This document shows, one piece after another, positions 1 to 11,963 of a stretch of DNA of 64,000 nt. Where the stretch lies: NCBI GenBank assembly GCA_947095535.1, contig OX352773.1, forward strand, positions 34,555,398 to 34,619,397. The letters run 5' to 3'. The notes under the pieces were generated by a model. That model did no database searches and was not told the DNA's origin. It saw only the letters and a program-made list of their open reading frames with translations. Position numbers and translations under genes: made by a program. Position 1 is the stretch's first letter; every line of letters begins with the position of its first letter. The DNA is from Poecilobothrus nobilitatus. Lineage: Eukaryota > Arthropoda > Insecta > Diptera > Dolichopodidae.

Positions 1-3000
1 AAAATAAATTAGCTGGTAGGTATTTTTTTTCTGTTTATATAAAGGTACTTTTTTTACCTGTTCCTTTTTTTTGTCTTTTGAAACAAATGTAAGTCCATTT
101 GCAGATTGTTAAGCTTTTCTATGCCTCAATAAGTACTTGACTGTAATTGAAGTGCTGTATTTTACTTTTTTCTTTTTCTTTATTTAATTTCTTCTTTAAC
201 TTATAATTAGAAAAGAGTCTTATAAAACTAATATTTACCCAGAATTACTTAATAAGTAAATCTTAAAACTATCTTTTATTATTTAGTACATACATATCTC
301 TTTTTATTTTTAATTTACCTATCTGTATTTTTTTAGTTAGTTTCTTAGAACATTTTTATTAGTTGATTTATTTTGAAAATTATTTGAAATTATTTATCTT
401 TATTTTATAAAAACTTAAGATTAATTTAATCTACACCTTACAATTAACTTTCACTAATTGTACTGTATTTTAATCAAAAGCTTAATAGCCAGTAAAAATT
501 CAGGTACTATTACAATCAAACGCAATTTTGTGTAATCCCGGCGCAAGTGCTGTCAAAAAAGGTTAAAATGTATTTAGTTTTATTAAAGGTACTAAAATTA
601 ACGTATAGTAATGACGTTTATTTACGTAGCTAATAGAAAAAAAAAAATTGATCAACATTTCAATTTTACGTTTTAAAGACGCTTTGAAATGTCAAATGTG
701 TTGTGTTGATTTCTTATAAAATATAATATATATTCATGTTTTATAATTTTAATTTAAATTTCTTTCGTCAATTATTCTTTTTTCTCGCAGAAAATAAATT
801 TCACAGAGAAATTAATTGAAGAAGTATATAAAAATCCTCCAAGTTAGTAAGGAAATCAGTTTCTGACAGCAATTTATTGTAAAAATATGGCCAAGAAATT
901 TAGGATTGGAGTGGTAAAGAATATAATAAATTATATATACACTGCACTATTATCAAAAATTTATTTTACAAATTTCTTAAACAAAACAAATGTTAATACA
1001 AAAATAGATGCCATTTTTACGCTTCTAAACGTAGTCATTGTAGTAACAATTTTTGACAACGGCACAAATCAGTGTACCTAAATTTGTGTAAAAAATTTAT
1101 ACAATTAGCTGCATACTAAAAATGATAGATGGTTTTTTTTTCTTTTGTTGACATTTAAGATTTTCGACCTTATTAACTAGAATTTGTTTTGTCAATAGTT
1201 TTATTTCAAACATATTTTATTAAAAATCTAGTAAATTTAGTACAATGATTAATTTTTTGAAGAACTAAAGGTTTCTAAATTAGTTTTTCTTCAACTAAAA
1301 GTACATATAGAAAAAACAATAGATTTTGCAAATATTAGCACATGTAACATACTTACAAAGTAGTGGTAATATATTTTAGCACTTTAAAAAAAAGAATAAA
1401 AAAAAAAAATTAGTACTTACATACAAACAATAGATACAATCAAAGCACATAAATTTCATCGAACAATTTATGAAAACAAAAAAATTAATAAACAAGAACT
1501 ACAGTATATGCAATGATACGCCTATATATATTAAAATTATAGTATAGCTGCAACAGAACCTTTGATGTTGCATTGTCAATACAACATTATTTAAAAATGA
1601 AAAAAAAAAATTGCAAAATCAATTATGATACAGAAAATGCTGATTTTAATAACTTTTAATTAAAAAAGAAAACATTGACCCATTTTGATATAATTTATTA
1701 TCCTTTGTACGTACAGCATAATTCATACTTGCAAGTACACTGTTAGAAAATATTGCAATTTATAATAAAATTTTCATAAATATTTTCAGGGACATTTGAT
1801 AGGCAAGGTTTTAGACAAGATGTTGAAGAATAAAATGTTTCATACTTAAGTCTTTACTGTACATTTTCGGTATTTTATCGTTCTTTACTTTTAAAACTGT
1901 TAATTAACTTTTTTCTTTTAAAATAATATTATCGTAATTACAAAAAAAAAACTATGTTTGTACGTACTAACTATTTCCAAATGGCAACCGTTTTTGGGAT
2001 GATATGATTCTGTATGACGAATTCTTGAGATATCATTTAAATTGCTTACAAATCATTAACAAAATAATGGGCAAAAATTAAATAAATGGTCGAAAAAAAA
2101 ATCCATAACTGTACACATGCATGCAATATACATTTGTATATATAAATATATTTATAAATTTAAATGAAAAGTAAGTGAAATGAGTGTTAACTATAGTGAC
2201 TTTTAACGTTTTTCTTTGACACAAAACAAAACAAAACAATAAAAAAAAAAAAAAATAAAGAAATATTTTTGTAATTACGATCGTGCCGCATCATTATACA
2301 TATATTTTCCATCTCTTTTTGTTGTTATAAAGGTATATTTTTTTATTGTTTTTTATTTTTCATCTTCAAGTTTTTTTTCTTTGTTATATTTATATGTATA
2401 TAGGTATAGTTTTTGTTTAACATTTTCATGATGCATTATAACGTATGTTTTCGCAGCCATTAAAAGGATAATAATTTTCACAGGATGTTTTTTATTCATT
2501 TTAATGTTTTTATTATTTTTTTTTGCTGCATAAACATGATTTTTTGTCCTTTTCTTATTTTCTGCTTTTTTTTTTTATTGTTTTCTTTTATTTTTTATTT
2601 TTATTTTTTTTTTGTTTTTCTCTTTGTAAAAATATTACAAAAGTTGCGTTGAATGATGCCAAACAACAGAATGTTTGTATGCATGAAATGATTTATATAT
2701 ATTTTATATACTCTATATATATATGTATACATAATATATTGTGTTCATACATATTTATGTATATTTGTATTTTTACTGTAAATTGTTGAAATTTATTTGG
2801 TGTATTGTTGTTGTGTTGTGTGTTGGAAAATGTTCAAAAAAGACAAAAAAAAGAAAATAAAAATTCGAAAAAAAATGTTGATGATAATAATGGCGCTGTG
2901 ATGTGATGAAAGTTTATTTCTTTTTATTCTGTTTTTCTATTTTTTTTTTTTTCATATGGGTGAAATAGATTTTTGATTGTGTTCTCTTCTCTTCTTTATT

Positions 3001-6000
3001 TTTTATTTTTTTTTGCTTTTAATTTTTGTTGTGTTTATTGTTTGTTGAATGCTTTAGTTCTAATTTAGTGCAGAAAAACAAAAAATTGAATATTAAATAT
3101 AAAAACAGCAACAAGAATATAAAATATAGAAAAAAAAAAAAAGAAAAACCAAAGTAAAAAATAAAGTGAGAAAAAAAGGACGAAATAAGAATAAATAAGA
3201 AAAAAAAAGAAAAAAACAATGAAATAAAAGATCAGAGATAATTGCACTTGTTGAAAATATTTTATTTAGTTAAATATGTTTGGAAGTATAAAAAGTTCAT
3301 CGTCGTTAATGTGGCCTTTAAAACAATTTTTTTTTTGTTTTTTTTTTTTGCAAAAATTGTTAGTAAGACGAAATTAATGTTCGGAGAATGTTATGCTTTG
3401 ATGAAATTTTTTTTTTTTTTGATGTAATTTCATTAGGAAATTACAGTTATTTACGCTCAGTAATAAATTTGTTAAAAGAATTTATAGTTTTTTTTTTTTG
3501 TTTTTATTGGTCGTTACAGTTGTTCTAAAAGTTGTTTTTAAAAAAAAAATTTTAAATATATAATTTGAGTTTACTGTGCTTGTTATGACCGCTAACTGTG
3601 TTTTTTATGACCGCATTTTTTACATGACTTTTAGATACATGATTTTTAAAAAATTTAATCTGAATAAAGTCAAAATTTAAATTGGGAATAAAATTTTGAA
3701 TTTAGGAAGTTTCTTCTTAACAAATACATATGTACTCGTATATGCAATTTTTAATTATTTCTATTAAAAATTTTTAAAACGATTGTTATATAAATTGTGC
3801 GCATCAGAAGAAACATGCATTTTGAATTGGTCACCTATCCAATATTAAAAATTTAAATATTATTATTTAATAAGAACATAATTTATTATCGTTTAGATTC
3901 AAGTTTTTATTTAAAACAATGTCATGTATGTTTTGTTATTATTATTAATATTCCAATATTTCAATCATGCAGATTTAAATTAACAGATTTTTGAAACCCT
4001 GCCGAAAGTATGTTGACTTTTGTCAATGAATGTTAAAGAATTTTAATATTTTTTGATGGTAATGTAAAAACTTATTGAAAGTGTAACATTATATGGAAAT
4101 AATACGAATGATTTTGTAGAAACATTAAAAAAACAGACAAGAAGTACCTAACCATCATGTAGTACCTATAAAAATAGGTAAGCAGTACCTACCCATAAGC
4201 TTTATTGTCAGTCTTAAAAATTTTTTCTACCATTACTGTTAAAATTTATAAAAATTTTTTATCACAGCAATAACATTCTGATAAGTTTTCAACAGTATGT
4301 TATTTTTTTTTTTATCATAATTTCTTTTTATTTTTTTTTACTCAAGTTAAGTGATTTTTGTAACGCTTGTATATTTTGAATAACAAAATGTTGAATAGAA
4401 AAATTGTGTTGCATTAACAAGGTTAATAAATAAAAAATTATGTTGATTAAATTTTTAGAGTAATACTTAGATTAACAATGGAATGAACCCTTAATATAAA
4501 TGAATATAAATTTTTTTTTTTGCAGTTTAATTTTGTGTTTTTATAATGAAGGATAATAATGTTATGCAACAGAATGCATCAATGAACATAATTTTACATT
4601 TATTATACAAAAAATAAAAAGAAAAAAAGAGGAGAAAGAAAAATAACGATTAACATTATGTCATTTATTGTTGCTGTTGATGAAAAGTGATTTTTGTTTT
4701 AGTTTTTTGTTTTTTTTTTTACTTTCTTTTACTTATTATGTCCTTTTTTTTTTGATGTGAGTTTAAAAGTTTTTTTTTTTAAAAGTGATTTTTATTCTTA
4801 TATTCACCTTTTACAAAGTTTTACAATATTTTTGAGTGTATCATTACTAGTGATTCTGAAAATTTTGTGTAGATGTAAAATAAAATGAAAAACTTTTTTG
4901 AAAGTATTATAGTATCTTTCAAGGGATACAAAAAAAAATTTTTTTCAATAAAAACTTATTTTTTTAATAAGTAAATGATAAAAATTTTTAATGAATAAAA
5001 ACTAAACTTTGTTTTAATATTCTTTAAAAAATTTTTATAAACTTTTTCTTCTATTAATCTTTGTAGAGCAATGAAAACTTTTTCAAAAATTTTTTTTATT
5101 ATTTAAAAAAAAAAAAAAAAAATATCTATGCTAATATTTTGATAGTTTAATCTGTAATGTATTCCATAAATAAGTATAACATTCCATTCTCGATTATATT
5201 ATAAAAAATAAAAGGTTTTGTATACTTATAATGTTATTTTTTAAGAAAAATTAAATTTCTCTGAGATATATTATAAAACTTAAAGATTTTAATGAACTAA
5301 AATAGGAAGCAACAATATCCTTCATGTAATTATATGTAATGATATGTTATAAAAAAGAAGAATACATATACTAAACATTCTAAAATAGAAAATAGGTTAA
5401 AACGAAAAGATTAAATTTTATAGATTTGATAACGTTGATTTTGACACCATTCTAATCATTCATTTTGAACACAAACAATATTTTACAACATTATATAATC
5501 CAAAATAGAATCGGGAAGATCAAATTTAAAGATTTGATAACTTTGATGAATGGAGTCCATATATACAAACCTTTTTATCAAAAAACAAACTAAGTAATTC
5601 CACGCAACATATCATCAGAGTAAAGACATTAAAAAAAAGTAAAAATAGAAAACAGTATTATTTATTTTGTTTTTTTTTCCAAATTTTATGTCTTACAAGA
5701 AGCGATGGCAAATATCTTTTCACTTTTAGGTTTACATATAGGTACTACTTATTAATTTTTTCTATCTGAAAAAAACGTTTTATTAAATTTTTTATTTTAT
5801 TTTTTCATATTTGAGAAATGTCAACAGTTAGGGTGCAAAAGCTGTTAACTTTTCAACGTGAGACGGATAGGTCACGCAAAATACGCTGCTCTGTGATTTA
5901 AAAATTCGGAAAAATTGGATAAGCATGGTTTTAACCCTGACTATTTGACCGACCAGCTCTGAAAAGATCCTGTCCGGATCTTCTCCATAAGAATAGTACC

Positions 6001-7730
6001 GATCAACATTTAAATTTATTACGCCCCCAGAGAAGACTTATTTGCATCCTTCCTGTAAGTACTATTCAAGATATCGAAAATTTCTCTAAAACTTGAACAT
6101 TTCTCTAAAATGATCACTGCAAAACTGTTTATGCCATAATGAGATTAAGTATAGTCTGAAAGTGTAATTTTTTCAAACCATTTCTGTCTAATGTCTTACC
6201 TAACGCTTCGATTCAATTGTTCGTTACGTAATTATTTATTTAAAGATTTCTATTGATAAAAACCAACTTTGGTGTTTTAAGATTTCTATTGATAAGAACA
6301 AACGTTTTGACTTTACAAAGGAAAGAATTAAAAAAGACATTCAAAACAGAAATACAATATAGAATATTACCAAAATTCATTTTTTTTTTAATGGAATTTA
6401 TTTTTGCCCCCGTTCTTTTATTGGGAAATTATGAATGGTTAAAATAAAATCTAATTTCGTAATTAAAAATAATATTTTTTATTCTCTTAATTTTAATTTT
6501 ATTTTTGCTTTTGGAGGATATTATCATTTTCTCTTTTATTTTTATGCTTGCTGTTTTTGTTTTTGCTTTTTTTTTTGTTTTGTTTATTAAAATTTTTTTT
6601 TGTTTTGTTCTCCCGCCCTAATATATTATTTCTATCTCATTTTTATTTTTCCGTTTTTTTTATAATAATAATATTGTTGAACACGTGCTTGGAATTCATA
6701 ATGTAGTACATATCTGATATCATGTGCTATCTCTTTCATTCATATTATGGCCAAAATTAAAATACTCGTAAAAAACAAAAAACGAATACCACGAATGAAT
6801 ACTTTTAAATCATTTGTTGGGTTTTTTTTTTTGTTATGTGAGAGGCGAATATTCAAAAAATAAAGCCAAAATTTTTATATTTTAAAATTCTGAAAATTCT
6901 TTTTAAAAATACAATTTTTTTTTAGAAAGATATTTTTCATATCAGTTTGCAAAATATATTCGTGCGTGAATTATTTTTTGATTCTTGTGAAATCAATCGA
7001 ATTCAACAGGGGGGAAAAAAATTGAAAATATCGTATCGAAATGTAAAAAAAATAAAAAAGAAACGAAATCACAAAAACGCGTTGAAGGGATTTAAGAACA
7101 CTTACAAAAATGAAAAAAAAAGGAAAAATTAAACAAAAACATGAAAAAAAAATCTTTGCGATGCTGGAAAAAATTTTAATAGTAAATTTTTTTTTAAATG
7201 TTTTTCATATAGTATAAACAAACGTGGCCCTATATTTTCAAACAGTGCAGTTTTGACCTTTGTGTATATATATTAACTTTATTTTAAATATATCGTTCTT
7301 AAATTGTATCCTTAATTTTTGTTATTTTATTATGAAAATTTCATTATTGTAACAGTATAATTAACATAAAATTTAAAAATGAAATTCTTATATCGTGTAA
7401 ATATGGATTTTTCATAAAACCATGTTTTCACTTAACTATCGATGTATTTATTTATGAAACATTTCCTCACTTTTTGATCAATTACTTTTATATATCGGCT
7501 TTAAAAAATTTTGTTTAATAACCAAATACATAATTGTCTTACTTACGAGATTTGGTCCTGATAATCTTGACGGTTGACATTGATAAGATTAAAGAGAAAC
7601 AAGCAGATTTTTTTTGTTTAGAAATCTTGAAATCTTAACCCATCAAATTTAACATTTAACATACTAGTTAAACTTATGTTCAAAAAGTGTTTGGCTCGAT
7701 AAAATTTGGTTTCAGTTTGTTGGTTAAAAC
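1..7730 (+). other. bs: Long intron of the blistered/SRF gene, 5' portion
   Basis: This is inferred to be intron because the exon at 8626 begins in mid MADS box and the preceding coding part (DNA-contacting N-terminal half) is not found upstream here. The stretch is A/T-rich with many T and A runs. All open frames are short and made of Phe/Lys/Ile/Tyr low-complexity sequence, with no recognisable domain. A less A/T-rich patch at about 5820-6070 stands out but has no assigned identity. I see no tRNA gene and no second exon. The upstream end of the intron lies outside the window. Confidence 0.65.
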
Positions 7731-7926
7731 TTTTTTTTTTTTAATGCATTTCTCTGCCACATAAATGTGGACAGGAAATTACTCAGCCTTTTCTGTTTAG
7801 GCGTGGCTGTAAACGTCGTAAGGGGGAATAACTCTTACGAGGCGTGTGCGATCCGAACCCACACTCCCTCGTTGTTTACAGCGTATTTTATACGCTCTTA
7901 TCCCCTAGGTCACCGAGGGTCACCCC
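7731..7926 (-). mobile_element. tRNA-derived SINE, copy 1 (near full length)
   Basis: The element reads on the minus strand. Its head has a box A like motif TGACCTAGGGGATAAGAGCG (plus-strand 7893-7912) and a box B like motif GGGTTCGGATCGC (7848-7860), about 32 nt apart, which is tRNA-like spacing. A non-tRNA body follows with a segment around GTCGTAAGGGGGAATA (plus strand) that is shared with the other copies. The end is an A-rich tail, seen as a T run at 7731-7742. It is flanked by GTTAAAA at 7723-7729 and 7927-7933, and the match extends into T-rich sequence with one mismatch; this is the likely target-site duplication. It lies in the blistered intron, antisense to the gene. SINEs are transcribed by RNA polymerase III and copied by a partner LINE; both statements are family knowledge, not seen here. 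Confidence 0.8.
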
Positions 7927-7933
7927 GTTAAAA

Positions 7934-8603
7934 ATTTTTTTGGAGCATGTCAAAAATTCCCATCTACCCTTAAACATTTTTTTGAAACAGACAGGATATT
8001 CAAACTTCTTTGAAAGATCCAAATGTAATAATTTGTGATGTTTTTAATTTTTTATTTTGATTCTATCGAAATTTTACTTTAAATCTTCTGATATAAGAAA
8101 TTAATTTTGAGTCCACTCAGCATTTTAATAAAATATTATATCGTTTTGAGTAAAAATCAAATAATTTGACCATGTAATTTCATTTAAAATTTTTCAATAT
8201 GCCCTATATAGAAGCTTTTAAAGGTACCTACCAAAAATAAAATTAAATCAGATTAAAAGAAGGAAAAACTAAATTATTCACGATTTTTTTTAGTTGCTTT
8301 TTTTTTTTTGATATAGTTACGTTAGTTAACGTTACTGACGTTTTTGAAATTTAAAAAAAAAAATACTTATGTTGAAATATGTTGGTTTTAACCACTGTTA
8401 TAAGTATCGCAACATCGGTACTATTTTTTTCGATCAAAAATCTTTCATTTACATACAAATTTTTCTTCAAATTAATTAACTAAAAATTGGAATGATTTAA
8501 AAAAAAAAAAAAAAATTAAGATTAATTAATTTTAATAAAATAAACAATATAATATATTTATTAATTTTTCAATTAATTTTATTTTAATTAAATTTTATTT
8601 TAT
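7934..8603 (+). other. bs: Intron of blistered/SRF, 3' portion
   Basis: A/T-rich intronic sequence lies between the SINE and the splice acceptor. It holds several A and T runs (for example an A run near 8500-8515) and no coding signal. Nothing else is supported. Confidence 0.65.
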
Positions 8604-8625
8604 TTTTTTTTTTTCGTATTTATAG
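8604..8625 (+). promoter_or_regulatory. bs: Splice acceptor of the terminal exon
   Basis: A long T run is followed by CGTATTTATAG ending at 8625. The next base opens the frame that reads AYELSTLTG, the known mid-MADS sequence of SRF proteins, in phase 0. Possible branch-point sequences of the TTAAT type lie just upstream, but none can be singled out. Confidence 0.85.
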
Positions 8626-9105
8626 GCATATGAATTATCAACATTAACTGGTACACAAGTAATGTTATTAGTAGCATCAGAAACTGGTCATGTTTATACA
8701 TTTGCAACACGTAAATTACAACCAATGATAACATCAGAAGCTGGTAAACAATTAATACAAACATGTTTAAATTCACCAGATCCACCAACGACTGGTGGTA
8801 CTGGTGATCAACGAATGTCAGCGACTGGTTTTGAAGAAACTGAATTAAGTTATAATATAGCTGATGAAGATTCAAAAGTAAGACAATTAATATATAGTCA
8901 TGGTCATCATGGACATGCTCATTTAGGTCATCCACAAGCACCAAGCCATTATGGTTTAGAACAAAGTTTAATGCAATCACCGTATTCAGGTGGACAGCCA
9001 TCACCGTTGTCACATGCACAAGCGTATGCACCACATGGTGGACATACGCATCATTCACATGTACCACATGTACCACATTCAATGTCACATCATACACAAC
9101 GGTAG
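8626..9105 (+). CDS. bs: Serum response factor / blistered, terminal coding exon (partial CDS)
   Basis: This exon encodes 159 residues and a TAG stop. Residues 1-35 (AYELSTLTGTQVMLLVASET and onward) are the second half of the MADS box. TFATRKLQPMITSEAGKQ and LIQTCLNSPD complete the SRF-type dimerisation extension. MSATGFEETELSYNIADED follows, then a Ser/Pro/Gln and very His-rich tail to the end. SRF proteins are nuclear MADS-box dimers that bind CArG sites; in Drosophila, blistered directs terminal tracheal branching and wing intervein fate (family knowledge). The DNA-contacting half must lie in an upstream exon beyond the window. The exon start is set by the acceptor at 8625, not by the internal ATG at 8662. 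Codon use is strongly A/T-ending (TTA, ACA, CAT). A GT dinucleotide falls right at the stop (CACAACGGTAGAC), so a spliced alternative cannot be excluded, but the simplest reading is the true C-terminus. Confidence 0.92.
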   Translation, partial: AYELSTLTGTQVMLLVASETGHVYTFATRKLQPMITSEAGKQLIQTCLNSPDPPTTGGTGDQRMSATGFEETELSYNIADEDSKVRQLIYSHGHHGHAHLGHPQAPSHYGLEQSLMQSPYSGGQPSPLSHAQAYAPHGGHTHHSHVPHVPHSMSHHTQR

Positions 9106-11831
9106 ACAATAAAATTTAATATTTATTTTTTGTTTATTTTTATTTGATTTTAAAATAAAAAAAAAATTAGTAGGATTTGTTTTTACAAATTTAATTTAAA
9201 TTAAATTTTTAAATTTTATTTGTTTTTTTTTTTTTTTTTTTTTGTTGTTTATTATTTTTTTTTTATTTTTATTTTAATTAAATCAAATACTTAAATATTT
9301 TTTTTTTTTTGTTTGTTTGTTTGTTTATTCAGAGGTATGACTGACTGTAAATGGAAATTTTTTTTTTTTTTTTTTAAATTAACTTTTTAAATGATTTATT
9401 TTTGTCCATTTCTAAATACGCAGTTTATCTCTGAATAGTCCAAAAACACATTTTAAGGCTGTCCAGTTTTAAATACGATTTTATATAAAATATAAAAAAT
9501 TAAAAAAAAAAAAATTTATATAAATATACATATAAAAAAATAATATATAAGAATTAAAAGAATTTAAATTTTAAATATAATTTAAAAAAAATACGACAAA
9601 TTATTTAGAAAAAAAAAAAAAAAAATAAAAAATTAATATACATTTAAAATATAAATAAATAACAATTTTTATGATAAGAGAAATTAAAAAAAAAAATAAT
9701 TTAAAATTAAATTAATAAAATTAAAATTAGTGTAAATAAATAAACAAAAATAGAATAATAATTAGAACGAAATTATATATATATTTTTTAATGGCTTGAA
9801 GATGACTTGTGGATGTGTCAAAAATGACTTTTATTTAGTTTATATGAAAAAATAAAAAAAAATATCTATGTTTAAATTTAAATCTACTATTTTTATGTAT
9901 CGCAATTACCATTTTTTTTTTTTTTTTTTTTTCAATTAATAAATTTAATTTATTTAACAAAATTAAATAAATACATATTTTTTCTATTCCGTATTTTAAA
10001 TAAAAACAAAAAAAAAAAAAAAAAACAAAAAAAAAGCTTTTAAAAGTCGTACAAATTAGTAATTAGTATACACATATAAAAACAGAAAAAAAAAAAAACA
10101 AAATTATATGACAAACACTTTTATTAACAAAAACTTATAAATTCACAAATCTAATTAAATTGACAATATTTTTATTTTATATTAGAAAAATAATTTTTTT
10201 TTTTTTTTTATATTATTAATTATTTAAAATGTCAAATAATAATTTATTTTATATCAAATGACATTAAAATAACTTTTAACACAATATATTACGCAATTTA
10301 CGACATAATTATTTTGAGGACTTTTTTTTTTTTTCTATTAAACAAAAAACAAAAAAAATAAGAATTTTTCAAATATTATTTTTTATTTTAATTAATATAA
10401 TAATTCGAATTTTCTGGACATTTATGAACTATTAAACTTTTTTTTAACACTAGTCAAACATTTAATTATTTGTCTTTTATTATAAAAAAAAAAAAAAACA
10501 AAAAAAAAATAAAAAAATTTTTAAATTACATATTTAATAATAATGTGCCATTTTGTTAAACAGAATGTGAAAAAAAAATTGAAACACAAATGAAAAACAA
10601 AAAAAAAAACAAAAAAAAATACTCAAATGTGGGGTTGCAAAACAAAAAAGTGATTGTCATATAATATATATATTGATAAATACTCATATACTATATACTT
10701 GTTAAAAAGGCGTCATAATTATATTTATTAAATATATTATTTTAAATAAATAATTTTTTTTTTAGTAACAATATAGAAGACTGATTGAATAGGGTGTTTT
10801 GAAAGTATTCATTCATGTTGTTTTATTAATCAATTAAAACGGTAACTATATATGATTAAAGTTATAACTATATACTGTTTAAAAATCTATTTCATGAATG
10901 TCAGATATTTCTTAACATATATATATATATATATGTATTTAAAAAAAACATTAATGAATGAAATTTTTAAAATATCCTTTCACACTTCTTAATTAACGTT
11001 AATTATACTTCCATTTAATAATCAGCAAATAAATACACTGTTTAAATAATACAAGTAATTACTATACACTAACTTTATAGAAGATTTTAAAAATTCTGAA
11101 AAGATTTTTTACAATTGAAATGGAAATTAAATTTATTGATTGAAGTTTCTTTATAATTAAAATTAAATTTTTCATTTTACAGTTCTCAGATTTAGATTTA
11201 ATACGGAAAACAATATAAAATAAAATTAACGGTTATACTAATAAACTTATTAAATCTATCGTTTAAAAGCAAGGTTAATTATAGCTGCAATGGTAAAAAA
11301 ATTAAACTTAATGTTTTAGAAATTTAGAAATAAGTTGACAGGCATCAGTTGTCAAAATAAAGCTCTGTTTACTTTTTGATCAACCTTTAGGTTCTATCCC
11401 CCATCTATAACTACAAATTAAAGTTAAAATTTACTTTTTGTATCAATTGTTTTTAATAAAGGCATACATGTATATAAACCGGTTGATCATGATTGTTGTA
11501 ACTCGGTTCTTACATATATTCATATATTAACAATATTTGATGTTTTATGTTTCCCTCTAAATAGTAAAGTCTAATTTTTAGAATGTAATCTTAAAATTAA
11601 TTTTATTTTTTTTAGCTACTGTAAAATCTATAATGTGTATCATGCTTTAATAATTCATTTAATAAATTTTTAATTAAAAAAACTAAAAGAATTCTTTAAT
11701 GGACTTGTATTGTACTTAAAATTTTTTTCCAAAGTATACAAAGTAGTATAAAAATGATAGCAAAAAGCAAAAAATGTAGTTTAAGATACTATAAAATTCA
11801 TAATAATCATAGTAAGTACACAAAAAAAAAA

Positions 11832-11864
<33 letters not shown>

Positions 11865-11932
11865 GACGAAATGTTCGAAATCTATTAATTAACTATTGAA
11901 AAAAAGAATATATGTATGTATATATATATATT

Positions 11933-11963
<31 letters not shown>

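Noticed and set aside
2523..3427. Several overlapping Phe-rich or Tyr-rich short frames on both strands
   Set aside because: Translations of T/A runs that look like membrane segments but have no start context, family or conservation visible.
7848..7912. A functional tRNA gene at the box A/box B motifs
   Set aside because: No acceptor stem or full cloverleaf could be drawn, and the same head recurs in the other copies with an attached body and A-rich tail, so it is a SINE.
7844..8038. 64-codon frame at 7.8 kb
   Set aside because: It starts in SINE copy 1 and runs into intron sequence; no conserved content.
8600..9109. 169-codon open frame on the minus strand across the SRF exon
   Set aside because: It is the antisense shadow of a low-complexity, A/T-ending coding exon. 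The plus strand carries the conserved MADS sequence with a proper splice acceptor.
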